NCBI GenBank assembly: GCA_029547705.1
Contig: JAKPOU010000051.1
Coordinates: forward strand, 1 to 64,000
Reading direction: 5' to 3'
From: Bacteroidota bacterium
GTDB lineage: Bacteria; Bacteroidota; Bacteroidia; Bacteroidales; VadinHA17
DNA length: 64,000 nt
In this document: piece after piece, positions 21,201 through 27,255 of the stretch
Layout: each line of letters begins with the position of its first letter
How positions within the stretch are numbered: the stretch's first letter is position 1
Program-made: the position numbers and the translations under genes
The notes under the pieces: model-generated
What the model saw: only the letters and a program-made list of their open reading frames with translations
What the model was told of the DNA's origin: nothing
Database searches by the model: none

Positions 21201-22413
21201 TGAAAACAGAATGCTTGGAGGAATTCCTGCAACAGGATGGGTAAGATACAATTATCCGGACAGCCTTCTGAGACCGTTGCACGGATATTCGGCCAATTTT
21301 GGCTCACTTTCCGGTGATACAACCTTTGATGTTACGGGAACGGTTAACAACGGCTACATATCAAGGACCCTGTACAATCATAACAACCCATATACCACGG
21401 GTTTCAACCTGGTTGGCAATCCCTATCCCTCGCCGGTTGACTGGAATGCACCATCGGGCTGGACAAAAACGAACATTGATGCTGCCATATATTATTTCGT
21501 TGCCAGTACAACAGACCAGTACGGGGGAACTTACAGAAGCTATGTCGGCGGTATTCCGGTCGACACTCTTGCAACCGGCATAATTCCTTCAATGCAGGGG
21601 TTCTTTGTTCATGTTTCAGAGGGCAGTTATCCGGTGAGCGGCACACTTGCAATGGATAACAGAGTGAGAGTCATTGATCTGAAGCGCCGTTTCGCCAAAT
21701 CTTCAAAGACCGGATCAACGCCCTTACTGAGGATCAGCGCAGAATTCTCCGATGACCGGCTTTCTTCAGATCCATCTGTAATATATTTCAGTGAAAATGC
21801 AGAAACGGATTTCAACGGTGAGCTTGATGCACTGAAACTGATGAATACGGATCTGGCGGTTCCGAATCTTTATTCAATAGCATCAGACGGTTCGAAACTA
21901 TCAATAAATGCACTGCCCTCCTCCCTGGTTTCAGGATGTAAAATTCCTCTGGGCTTAAGGATAAGCAGAACAGGAAATGTCATATTCAGTGTTTCGCAGC
22001 TTGATCCCATGATGGGCATCACATCAGTATACCTTTCCGATGCTGTGGAAGATATCAGCCAGGATCTGATGCCCGGAAACCGGTATTCAGTTTCTCTTGA
22101 TCCGGGGGAATATTCCAACCGCTTTTTTATCTATCTGAATACAATTCCAACGGGTATGGAACATGTAAGTACTGATGAATTGTCTTTCAGAACATATTAT
22201 ACGAGAGGAACACTGGTCACTGATATTGGTCTGGGTTCTGCCGCTAAGGCACTGATGACGGTCACAAATATCAGCGGTAATGTAAAACTATACGAAACAT
22301 ATTATGAATCCGGACATTATGAGCATAACATAAATCTCATTCCGGGTATTTACATTGTTACAGTAACGTGTGAAAACAGAAGGATCACAAGGAAGATCAC
22401 TGTCTGGAAATGA
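9223..22413 (+). CDS. Giant modular T9SS-exported surface protein
   Basis: About 4,396 residues. Two hydrophobic stretches precede the likely cleavage site in ATSSGQ (about residue 65), so a start further in is possible. A Trp-rich module opener (GNWSNRSTWERL) recurs in variants near residues 69, 773, 1751, 2668 and 3786. FPVG-type modules (LPVGNGTAYTPV, FPVGFSSDGG, FPMGSDNKYTPV, FPVGSYQTV) occur near 640, 1580, 2511 and 2937. Long Asn/Gly/Ser/Thr-rich stretches between them look like beta-helix or filamentous repeats. Residues ~3088-3783 hold Ig/PKD-like repeats, most with a paired Cys. The end (GFNLVGNPYPSPVDWN, then a C-terminal domain finishing RRITRKITVWK) is typical of T9SS type A cargo. 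Role inferred: surface adhesin or fibre. GTG at 9220 is an alternative start. Confidence 0.88.
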   Translation: MYFVKINTDLILIVLTTVTVLSGFFLYRSRSSCIKYLSTKFPLLRQTGISLLLLFLFSATSSGQAVGDYRTRTTGNWSNRSTWERLNSLPSGWAQPSSSQGYPGQSSGTGTVTIRNGHNVTLNVSPANAIAHLNIGEGTSGSLTTSNNSNQTLSITGNLSVANGASFNLGRISLTIDGTTTINGSLTDNHDNGSALFNGQFIISATGSFETTNNSSFTFRGGISNNGTFEKGGSGTTSFNSSQTISGTRPLVFSGSGSVSIANNVTVTNQGIVSISGSATLNGAGNNSRWVNDTNSTLNYSSTQQPMNTGSLMATAEGNTVNYERSGDQTVKNTTYYNLTLSGSGSKTNTGVSVNGTLSLEGTATVPAAISYGPDAALYYNTSNIRTVTNNEWPATFSGTGGVVINAAATVSLNQAKVLGLNVPLVINSGASFNTANNELTFGGNFNNNGGEFNAGSSDINISNSGNQDIAGFTTTGRVSMTKSSGTVTLLGNISGTGFTVNGAGSIHLGNDLVHTFSGDFVFSNGTITGGSSTLRLGGTTSVTGGNFNAGTGTVEFYGGSQNVPGTTYHNLTISGGSTKSVINNHIRINGNLTLNNGILSLGNHDLTLGLGSSTNGSFSETSMIDIGTRTIVKEGNSASDFILTLPVGNGTAYTPVHIADLSVTSISPSAVLRVQTFSTPASGVPGKNPLKRHWITSTNGISGPVLADISFTYASNDIPDGGNAGVYEIVYRPSSGSWGTPDGASAPGSNPLRASAASSLNATWTGTIQEYHNFYSFSSGSWDNPGTWTLDPSGTQWLNPGNFTPSTSPTSDNDEVTILSGRTVTVPSDNKKNKTINIEGTLDLGTTTGHSFTVISGTGRIRLAGDNFPSGDATSFISDEQGKSVTEFYGNSRNLITPRNFSNVEVNLNGSNTLFLETDYLINGNLTVSGGILSIGSSSLTNTLNITVSGDLVVQESGRISTGTANARHQLNLFGDFINKGEARFTNRTAPEYMSEAINGIVDLRFLSDKRNQTIMCNGLTNFYRIEIDKGEDYTYVLNIEASEPGNFNLLGFANENHGSISQLTINRNALGLLKGTVRIGNNVEIPVLSQAGNYNISQRAQLWIDRGMVRKNSGTAIVVYGKVKISNGTLEALINSGITFRENGLINVEGGTLNANQIRTTTEGITTYGGYVQTGGTVNVVGGNTNTSFYVFSLPFPTSVFNMSGGTLKVNTSSANGAILINSGPENIKVTGGTVIAETQAGRDYQITSTAPFWNLELRNSTTARRHFRLTAATNIGPPGNQVNVPAQTLHVLNEFRIWGKESGGDNYPEIVFDPEGNDLYIGGSFFIEAGAVYSPVSGGIYPYDAIAHQPTGRNTTYFNRTAATRASEQLYWGEAVTQLEFGNLVIDRPNGHEVKLTSVSSRINESVLLDINGDATVRSGILNQNLYTIRTWGAIENNERMGVWMPGVTPSRAQIQFVENPALTLTTGQDAVFGNVQVNVTPPSVLTLSSDVYIERMEYVKGLIYLKNYNLKIDNLWNLETALFENIPTTSFLRVSDNGRSGSSMIYSDGKASDGGLTLRIAANSQAENENNILNNFGPVTFPVGFSSDGGTVLYFRPAQIVVKEVSSPGYITVRPVMGQLKTTDQSGGEILQHYWRVSHSGFTSLPLVAYRFYYRGQRGVSNVDLPAGASAELQYVPGKVLDQNPYTRLFEPLADNDIIRNIGPSNTRVITFNGTSNNGSFSPSSAGFTLENSNYTAGVSPRFTGSPIHYYSNPAGGAWHVAGTWDVGSKGSGIHAVPTTGSIVHIYNDNTNPNVQGTSRINVQSAGMPHFPAEIIFEMPNIPVEQSHSENIPRLQFHASGTYDLGFVRGRGMISYGANSIITNGDFGDFGTNSGSYYLFFSGPSQLTTIPAPIPNMMIEYSTNINQNIVVNYDLIIQGNALVQPLQDIDIRRDLVMGFWRGATFQFPATGRTVKVTVGRDIDFTRIPIANEIGNRIINTAPTAGTLEHTLVLKGSIIQGNNNNFSINLFGASNRSKAILELQGSEDAGYSRNSNSVPEFYRIVMDKGKNQSSSFTFNNHFNLRGPTNTDVKAITLQNGTLILNNPSINLDLTTGGNNFAIPASSCLEINQGTVRASGNSGISLDGMLSINGGIVNMSGGHNSIEYSASGNASIKITGGTLTVGGQIRRSPTSDVGVLNYFQSGGTVITGNNSAQVSNRGVFEILNPGSSFTMTGGNLHIARSQISPSIPAFYFDPDIVNTGTSATIHIGHGVTPAAQTIGIFAGKPLPRLIINNASGRNPAAKLEVVPAAITSLLQIDAGATFNANGLDLHLNGDMTVTGSYTPQGNTTFFSGGGTQTVNIGGSGVSFYNLDKTSSENLVLNGSNTTVSVAGSLYLRAGTFTDNGNSVTVRGNVLNDAIHVNNGSSGDGIIMNGDTPQKLFGNGIFGKLTINNGYGVSVTTGSQFTITRSLKMVKGVLNIGSSLLELGVNAEIEEASPFSATNMIETNISFTDNGLKKIFRAGSSPAFTFPMGSDNKYTPVIFNISANGDNTGSITVKPANEIHPAIIEDTETGAQIVDRDNALQYYWTLNAEGISGFSAEARMFYNENDIRVTAPYTIADYHTASLLEAGSGNWQKFPQTDFDEINKYLIFRFSETDDQGIRGDYTAGAGDATLNGAIPDMVSVYETVNNGNWSTAAVWNPAIAGGPRGAIARINAAHTIDVTTNNIAGYKTEIFGTLKLYSTSGHRLGIVNGNGTVYLEKGEIPAAVYEDFFSPAGGTIEFGGTTAYGFLGTVARVNNLSFSGSGERRFSNNNLTVNGNITIAGSSGLKVINQFNSRISIRGNLNRSSGLFDSGSGSNATLAFTGTMPQTISGSFTGINSLNNLEINNTSDVNILNNLEIKGDIRFINGLLNVDPGALLRLRLSAQALPESGLPQSFVNGTLIKELMNGNSFTFPVGSYQTVRAHGPLMLKNVSGPSGINDWGVTYFFSSPTLAGYNTANFESPVSTVSNSEYWKIEGPEGGKSVIRIILDGSSDVASSLPDLSNLRVVGWNPSADQWEIVGTSTAVSGTAVSGMITTSTAVDYDSYKYFTLASVTPVAIGSATITSPSEVNLCSGSSTAITVNFTGEMPYILTYTAGTVTHTTPAVNSPTYIITVSPAATTVYTLAAVSANGQPGIITGTSSVTVNVSPVPAVSLSSSVSGSVCEGSTVTFTATAGLANYSFRVNGNIVQDGAGNIFVTSTLPPGSQSVDVIATNTAGCSATSSAISLTVNPLPAAAGPVEGPVSVCLGDPRSFTVDPIAGATSYIWSATNGAQIATNGNRFNTITFPNAGETIVTVRGRNSCGDGIPSSITVIVSNLPPPGAAGPVSGPSQVCRGGSGYVYSVSSVANATSYIWEYTGSNAVIHGTGNSVTVDFLSGATSGSLRVRGTNGCADGAFSDNFSITVNQPPSVVINPTDPSVCSGTGLPITATASGGLSPYSYSWNGNGASFLSSVSISAPIFNSPDGGQFDLICTVTDNRGCTGTASRTVTVFPAPKADAGPDISGLCTGTMPIAMTGASASGSYSGTPVWSGAGGTWTQNPDPALATFTPSTPSGSTTATLTLTGANGCSNSTDERLITWNSIPGQPGFFTESSITVCRGQSAVVFTVPHDPAATSYNWTYTMGSGVTISGNGNSVTLDFSPAATSGRLSVSAVNSCGASIPRSVDIVVTIPPVATFIYPGNPYCPMGTNPFPVFTGGGVPGYFSSTPGLVFTDHSTGQVDLSASTPGDYIVTNTIAATGGCPAVTATSTISIISEFVWSGSADSDWNNPANWSCGVVPSAAYSVLIGNVTNKPVLSTGAAGAIKNLTIENGSSLTVTENTIRITGTITNNGVFEAGEATVELAGTMPQTINSSAFTGNTVSGLTVNNISGVTLNGELKVSGIVLIQNGTLNSNGNLTLLSTAGRTAMIDGSGSGGINGNVTMQRYLPSGFGYRYISSPFSNASVNQLADYLKLGSAFPMLYKYDENRMLGGIPATGWVRYNYPDSLLRPLHGYSANFGSLSGDTTFDVTGTVNNGYISRTLYNHNNPYTTGFNLVGNPYPSPVDWNAPSGWTKTNIDAAIYYFVASTTDQYGGTYRSYVGGIPVDTLATGIIPSMQGFFVHVSEGSYPVSGTLAMDNRVRVIDLKRRFAKSSKTGSTPLLRISAEFSDDRLSSDPSVIYFSENAETDFNGELDALKLMNTDLAVPNLYSIASDGSKLSINALPSSLVSGCKIPLGLRISRTGNVIFSVSQLDPMMGITSVYLSDAVEDISQDLMPGNRYSVSLDPGEYSNRFFIYLNTIPTGMEHVSTDELSFRTYYTRGTLVTDIGLGSAAKALMTVTNISGNVKLYETYYESGHYEHNINLIPGIYIVTVTCENRRITRKITVWK

Positions 22414-22928
22414 AAATGACTGAGTTAAGATATAAAAGCATTAGAGTCAGGAAGCTGATTTTTATTACTGCAGCCGTAATTTTCCTGTCCGGAATATGGA
22501 ACGTGGCAAAAGCACAGGAAGATCCGCCACGACCTCCTTCAATAACCCTGGCAAGGAATCTCAGCTTCGGTGCCTTTTACACTACCACCGGAGGAACGGT
22601 TACGGTTGATCAGTATGACACAAGAACGTCATTTAATGTTACCTTATTCACTTTCAGCAGTATTTCGGCTGCCCGCTTCAATATTTATGCCAACAGGGGA
22701 ACTATTATAAATATACTTAACATTCCGGATTTTCAACTTACAAACGGCTCGTATTCAATGACTGTAAGCATTACAGCTACAAATCCGCTTCTGCCTTTTG
22801 TAAATGACAACACATACGTGGTGCCTACTGTATTAACTATGGGAGCTACTCTTACTGTCGGGGCTCCTGTGTCCAATCCGCCCGGTAACTATTCGGGCAC
22901 TTTCGATGTAACGCTGGTAATTGAATAA
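22410..22928 (+). CDS. DUF4402 protein 3, short N-terminal arm
   Basis: A 172-residue DUF4402-like protein whose ATG overlaps the giant gene's stop as ATGA, so translation is probably coupled. The signal peptide runs to about residue 36 (ending NVAKAQ). Domain hallmarks are LSFGAFYTTTGGTVTV near the start and GATLTVGAPVSNPPGNYSG then TFDVTLVIE at the end, matching the other two copies. Only about 15 mature residues precede LSFG, against about 24-27 in the first two copies. In chaperone-usher systems, a subunit without a donor strand sits at one end of the fibre, so this could be an end-cap subunit (inference). Confidence 0.8.
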   Translation: MKMTELRYKSIRVRKLIFITAAVIFLSGIWNVAKAQEDPPRPPSITLARNLSFGAFYTTTGGTVTVDQYDTRTSFNVTLFTFSSISAARFNIYANRGTIINILNIPDFQLTNGSYSMTVSITATNPLLPFVNDNTYVVPTVLTMGATLTVGAPVSNPPGNYSGTFDVTLVIE

Positions 22929-22958
22929 TTAACTGGGAGAATTAAAAGGCTGAAATAA

Positions 22959-25900
22959 ATGAGACTGAGAAACGCATATTCCGGATTGAAGAAATCAGGG
23001 TATCTGCGTGGAATAATGATCATCGGCATAATTTCAGCATTACTGTTTCCCATAATTGCTACATCTCCTCTAAAAGCCCAGGATCTTCCGGAATATGATG
23101 AAATAGGTATCTTCCTGATCATACCCCGGCTCGGGGGTATAGAAATGGATGCTGTAATAAGGAATGACGAACTTTATCTTCCTGTACAGGACCTTTTTGA
23201 TTTCCTGAAAATAAGGAATATTCCTTCTCCGGGTATGGAAACAATCAGCGGATTTTTTATCAGCCCGGAAGCAAAATATGAGATAAACAGACGTGACAAT
23301 GTAATCACCTATCAGAACAAAAGTTATCAAATAAAACCTGGTGACCTCATTCGTACTGAATCCAATCTCTACCTCCATGCTTCATACTTTGGCAATATAT
23401 TCGGACTGGAATGCAGATTCAGTTTCAGAAGCCTTTCAGTAACGGTGGAAAGCAAACTGGAATTACCTCTGATACGGGAAATGCGCCAGGAGGAGATGAG
23501 ACGCAATCTTACACGGCTGAAAGGTGAAATTAAGGCTGATACCCTGATAGGGAGGAGCTATCCGTGGTTCAGATTCGGAGTGGCTGACTGGTCAGCAGTC
23601 GTTTCGGAACAAACAGACGGTAAAACTGATACAAGATTAAACCTTGCCCTGGGGTCAATGATCGCCAAAGGAGAATTCAACGCTTTTCTCCATTATCACG
23701 ATCAGAAAGCCTTTTCCATAAAACAGCAGAATTATCTGTGGCGTTATGTAAACAATGATTTCAGTCCCCTCAGACAAATCCTGGCCGGAAAGATAAACAC
23801 AAACTCTATTTCCACCATTTTCAATTCCGTTATTGGTATACAGTTGACAAATACCCCTACCACCTACAGAAGATCCTTCGGTTCCTATACTCTTTCCGAT
23901 TTTACTGAACCCGGCTGGATTGTCGAGCTCTACGTAAATAATGTGCTGGTTGATTATGTTACTTCTGATGCATCAGGATTTTTTACTTTCCAGGTTCCTC
24001 TTGTTTATGGAAATACGGTTGTGAAGCTCAAATTCTACAGCCCCTGGGGTGAAGAACGTACGAAGGAACAGAATATCACCATTCCATATAATTTCCTGCC
24101 GGTAGGCACCTTTGAATACAATGTCGGTGCCGGAGTTGTTGAAGACGGTCTGCAGAGCAGATTCAGCCGTGCCAGGATCAATTACGGACTCACCCGCAGC
24201 CTTACTGTCGGCGGAGGTATGGAATATCTTTCATCACTTGGTTCAGGACAGTTCATTCCCTTTCTCAATACATCATTCAGGCTTACAAACAATATCCTTC
24301 TATTTGGCGAATATGCCCACGGGGTAAGGACAAAAGGGACACTGAGCTACAGGATGCCTTCCAACCTCCAGCTGGACCTTAATTATACCTGGTACGAAAA
24401 AGACCAGCAGGCTATCCACTTCAATTATAGGGAAGAACGAAGGGCAACACTTTCATTTCCCCTGAAAATCGCCGGATTAAAATCCTTCCAGAGATTCAGC
24501 TATAACCAGATAGTGTTGCCTTCATCTGACTATAAAACAGCCGAGTGGATGTTTTCCGGTACTCTTTTCGGTATAAATACCAATCTTACCACTTATGGTA
24601 TCTTCCTGGAAAAAGCAGAACCAAACCTCTACAGTAATCTTTCACTGGCCTTCAGGTTGCCTTCAAATTTTATTTTAATGCCCCAGGCACAGTATTCATA
24701 CAGCAGGAATGAATTTATCAGTGCCAAAACAAGAATAGAAAAGCGCTTTCTCGAACATGGCCACATAAATCTCTCCTGGGAATATAATTTCAGAATGTCC
24801 GTCGGCCTGTCCGAGCTTGGAGTCCGTTATGATTTTTCCTTTGCCCAGCTGGGTTCTTCATTCCGCCTTTATGGCAAAAAGCCCTCATTCACTCAATATG
24901 CAAGAGGAAGCCTTGTAAATGACAGGCAAACGAGGTATCTGAAAGCCGACAACAGAACAAATACAGGCAGGGGAGGAATTTCAATAGTTCCTTATCTCGA
25001 TCTTAATTCAAACAACAGAAGAGATCCCGGGGAACCACCCGCTCATGGACTAAATCTTCGTACAAACAGCGGGCGTGTTGAGAAAAGCGATAAGGACACC
25101 ATCATATATATCCTTGGTCTGGAACCCTATACGAATTGTTTTATTGAACTTGATCCCAACAGCTTTGAAAATATCTCCTGGCGGCTGAATCAGAAATCAC
25201 TGAGCGTGTCGGTCGACCCCAACATCATTAAAAAGATAGAGGTTCCTGTAATGGTTGCAGGTGAGGCAACAGGAACAGTTGAACTTGATGAAAACGGTAT
25301 CAGGAAGGGACTGGGACGAATAATAGTCAGCTTTGAAACCGGTACCCGGAAGGCTGCCGGACGGGTACTGAGCGAGGAAGACGGGTATTTCAGCTTCTTC
25401 GGCCTTTCACCCGGTAAATATACTGTCAGAATTGATACTGCCCAGCTAGCAAAGCTGAATATGACTGCCCGGCCTGACTCAATTACGTTTGACGTGGCAG
25501 GAGGAATTGACGGGGATTTTGTTGAAGGACTGGATTTTGTCCTCACAAGGAAGCAACTGGAGACAATACCCGTAATCGAAGCCGGAGAGGGCAGACCCTT
25601 CACCCGTAAGGATACCACCTACATGGTTGTCCATGAAGTTGTTGAGGAACTTGTTACTATTGCTGAGGATTCCTGGGCAATACAGCTCGGTGCCTTCAGG
25701 GTGAGAACAAATGCCGAGCGGTACAGGAGAACCCTGGAAAAACTTCTGAACAGGAAGGTCGATATTGTTATTGAAGACAATTACTGGAAGGTACGTATAC
25801 CCGATATTAAAACAAGGGATGATGTTGACAATGTTCTTGAACTGCTCAGAAGGAACGGAGTCACCGAGGTATGGGTGGTCAGACTCAAGGCAAAGCAGCA

Positions 25901-26564
25901 GCAGCTTATTCTTAAAGAAAGACAGGATACGGTAATAAGTATTACTGAAACAACCGAATTAATCTCTGAACCTTCATTTGATCGTGCAGCTTCGGTTGAA
26001 CTGGGAGTATTTGACAATACAGCAGATGCCATCGCACTGAAAGACACTCTGCTTAAGTCTGTCAGGATGCCTGTACTGATAATCCGCGACGAGGGCCTGT
26101 ACAGGCTCAGAGTCACCGGATTTGCAAACTGGGAGGAAATGATGGAGTTCATATCATCACTTGACAAATCCAGATATCCTGATATGCGGATCCATACCCT
26201 CAGCAGATCTTCTGAAAAAGTAACTGTCCCTGAAAAACCGGTGGAGATTCAGGCAGACACTATAACAGTTCCGGCGGAGAAAATACCGGAACAGCCTGAA
26301 CCTGAAGAGACAGTTGTGAAAAAAGAACCGACTGTTGCCCTGCAGGCCGGAATATTCCACAAAAAATCGAAGGCACAGAAGGCTGTGAGAAAGATATCGG
26401 CCAGACTCAGACTCCCGGTTGAAATTGTGCTTCAGTGGGATTATTATCATGTAATAATAACCGGCTTTTACAGCAGGGAGGAAACATATATGTATTTCCC
26501 CGAACTGGCCGCACTGGGTTATCCGGGTGTCACTGTGATTGAAAACTATAAACCGGAAAAATAA
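22959..26564 (+). CDS. Usher-like outer-membrane protein fused to three SPOR domains
   Basis: A 1,201-residue exported protein. After a signal peptide (ending SPLKAQ, about residue 41) comes an N-terminal domain (DELYLPVQDLFDFLKI). An usher-like core follows: TEPGWIVELYVNNVLVDYV, SGFFTFQVPLVYGNTVVKL, then about 300 residues of beta-barrel strands. After that, YLDLNSNNRRDPGEPP and GYFSFFGLSPGKYTV resemble C-terminal Ig-like domains of ushers. Three SPOR repeats close the protein near residues 905 (WAIQLGAFRV), 1010 (SVELGVF) and 1124 (VALQAGIFHKKSKAQK). SPOR domains bind denuded peptidoglycan. Fimbrial ushers known to me lack SPOR domains, so the fusion is unusual. It is the last operon gene, 30 bases after DUF4402 protein 3. 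Confidence 0.82.
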   Translation: MRLRNAYSGLKKSGYLRGIMIIGIISALLFPIIATSPLKAQDLPEYDEIGIFLIIPRLGGIEMDAVIRNDELYLPVQDLFDFLKIRNIPSPGMETISGFFISPEAKYEINRRDNVITYQNKSYQIKPGDLIRTESNLYLHASYFGNIFGLECRFSFRSLSVTVESKLELPLIREMRQEEMRRNLTRLKGEIKADTLIGRSYPWFRFGVADWSAVVSEQTDGKTDTRLNLALGSMIAKGEFNAFLHYHDQKAFSIKQQNYLWRYVNNDFSPLRQILAGKINTNSISTIFNSVIGIQLTNTPTTYRRSFGSYTLSDFTEPGWIVELYVNNVLVDYVTSDASGFFTFQVPLVYGNTVVKLKFYSPWGEERTKEQNITIPYNFLPVGTFEYNVGAGVVEDGLQSRFSRARINYGLTRSLTVGGGMEYLSSLGSGQFIPFLNTSFRLTNNILLFGEYAHGVRTKGTLSYRMPSNLQLDLNYTWYEKDQQAIHFNYREERRATLSFPLKIAGLKSFQRFSYNQIVLPSSDYKTAEWMFSGTLFGINTNLTTYGIFLEKAEPNLYSNLSLAFRLPSNFILMPQAQYSYSRNEFISAKTRIEKRFLEHGHINLSWEYNFRMSVGLSELGVRYDFSFAQLGSSFRLYGKKPSFTQYARGSLVNDRQTRYLKADNRTNTGRGGISIVPYLDLNSNNRRDPGEPPAHGLNLRTNSGRVEKSDKDTIIYILGLEPYTNCFIELDPNSFENISWRLNQKSLSVSVDPNIIKKIEVPVMVAGEATGTVELDENGIRKGLGRIIVSFETGTRKAAGRVLSEEDGYFSFFGLSPGKYTVRIDTAQLAKLNMTARPDSITFDVAGGIDGDFVEGLDFVLTRKQLETIPVIEAGEGRPFTRKDTTYMVVHEVVEELVTIAEDSWAIQLGAFRVRTNAERYRRTLEKLLNRKVDIVIEDNYWKVRIPDIKTRDDVDNVLELLRRNGVTEVWVVRLKAKQQQLILKERQDTVISITETTELISEPSFDRAASVELGVFDNTADAIALKDTLLKSVRMPVLIIRDEGLYRLRVTGFANWEEMMEFISSLDKSRYPDMRIHTLSRSSEKVTVPEKPVEIQADTITVPAEKIPEQPEPEETVVKKEPTVALQAGIFHKKSKAQKAVRKISARLRLPVEIVLQWDYYHVIITGFYSREETYMYFPELAALGYPGVTVIENYKPEK

Positions 26565-26679
26565 CTGATACGGCATTCCGATAATTTCCGTTTTGGCCGG
26601 AAACAGGTCAGAATTGGTACGGTTTTCCTGAAAAGGTCATTTGCCTCTGCAGTGCTCTGCTGAGAAGCCGGAAATTCAC

Positions 26680-26710
26680 TTTCATAAGTCGGTTCATATT
26701 TCTAAATTTG
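26680..26710 (+). promoter_or_regulatory. Candidate promoter of the diacylglycerol kinase-family gene
   Basis: TTTC at 26680-26683, 19 bases, then TAAATTTG at 26703-26710. This matches the Bacteroidota promoter pattern with one mismatch in the -33 element. Transcription would start near 26714, giving a leader of about 70 bases before ATG 26784. The 219-base gap 26565-26783 holds nothing else I can identify. Confidence 0.45.
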
Positions 26711-26783
26711 TATGGGCTGTGGTTTTATTACCGGCTTTCAGTCTGAAATTGGTTTTAGGTCCTTCAATTGAAAAATCCTTTAT

Positions 26784-27161
26784 ATGAATACGGGTAAGTT
26801 TTCCCCCAGGTCGCGGCTGAAGAGTTTTAAGTATGCATTCAGAGGCCTCGGTTCACTGCTTAAATTTGAACACAACTCTAGGATACATCTGTTTGCAGCC
26901 ATAATAGTTGTCATTCTGGGAATTATTCTGAAAGTCAGTGTAACCGAATGGTGTATTCTTATCCTGGCAATTGGCTTTGTATTTTTTGCAGAACTTCTCA
27001 ATTCATCTGCAGAGGCTTTTTCGGATGCGGTTAAACCCGGATGGGATGAAAAGATAATGAAGGCAAAGGATTATGCCTCAGCTGCAGTACTTGTCGCTGC
27101 CATCACCTCGGCAGTCATCGGAATTCTTATTTTTCTTCCACGCCTCATACTGTTATTTTAA
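26784..27161 (+). CDS. dgkA: Diacylglycerol kinase-family (undecaprenol kinase-like) membrane protein
   Basis: A 125-residue integral membrane protein of the DgkA family. The N-terminal segment SFKYAFRGLGSLLKFEHNSRIH matches the family's first amphipathic helix. It is followed by three membrane helices (about 35-55, 58-76 and 100-122). The active-site region FAELLNSSAEAFSDAVKPG resembles the family E-x-x-N-T-A-x-E motif, with Ser-Ser replacing the usual Asn-Thr neighbours. In Gram-positive bacteria and Bacteroidota such enzymes often phosphorylate undecaprenol for cell-wall lipid recycling. Which lipid is used here cannot be told from sequence. Confidence 0.85.
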   Translation: MNTGKFSPRSRLKSFKYAFRGLGSLLKFEHNSRIHLFAAIIVVILGIILKVSVTEWCILILAIGFVFFAELLNSSAEAFSDAVKPGWDEKIMKAKDYASAAVLVAAITSAVIGILIFLPRLILLF

Positions 27162-27177
27162 AATTGATTCGTAACTT

Positions 27178-27198
27178 ATAGCGGCAAAGCCGTTTTTT
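27178..27198 (+). terminator. Probable intrinsic terminator after dgkA
   Basis: CGGC-AAA-GCCG at 27182-27192, extended by a wobble and an A-T pair, is followed at once by six T residues. It lies about 20 bases after the dgkA stop and isolates it from the aminotransferase gene at 27256. Confidence 0.5.
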
Positions 27199-27255
27199 AT
27201 AAAACGCAGGAATTACTCAGAGTCTAACCTTACAACCAAACTAATTATTTTTAAA

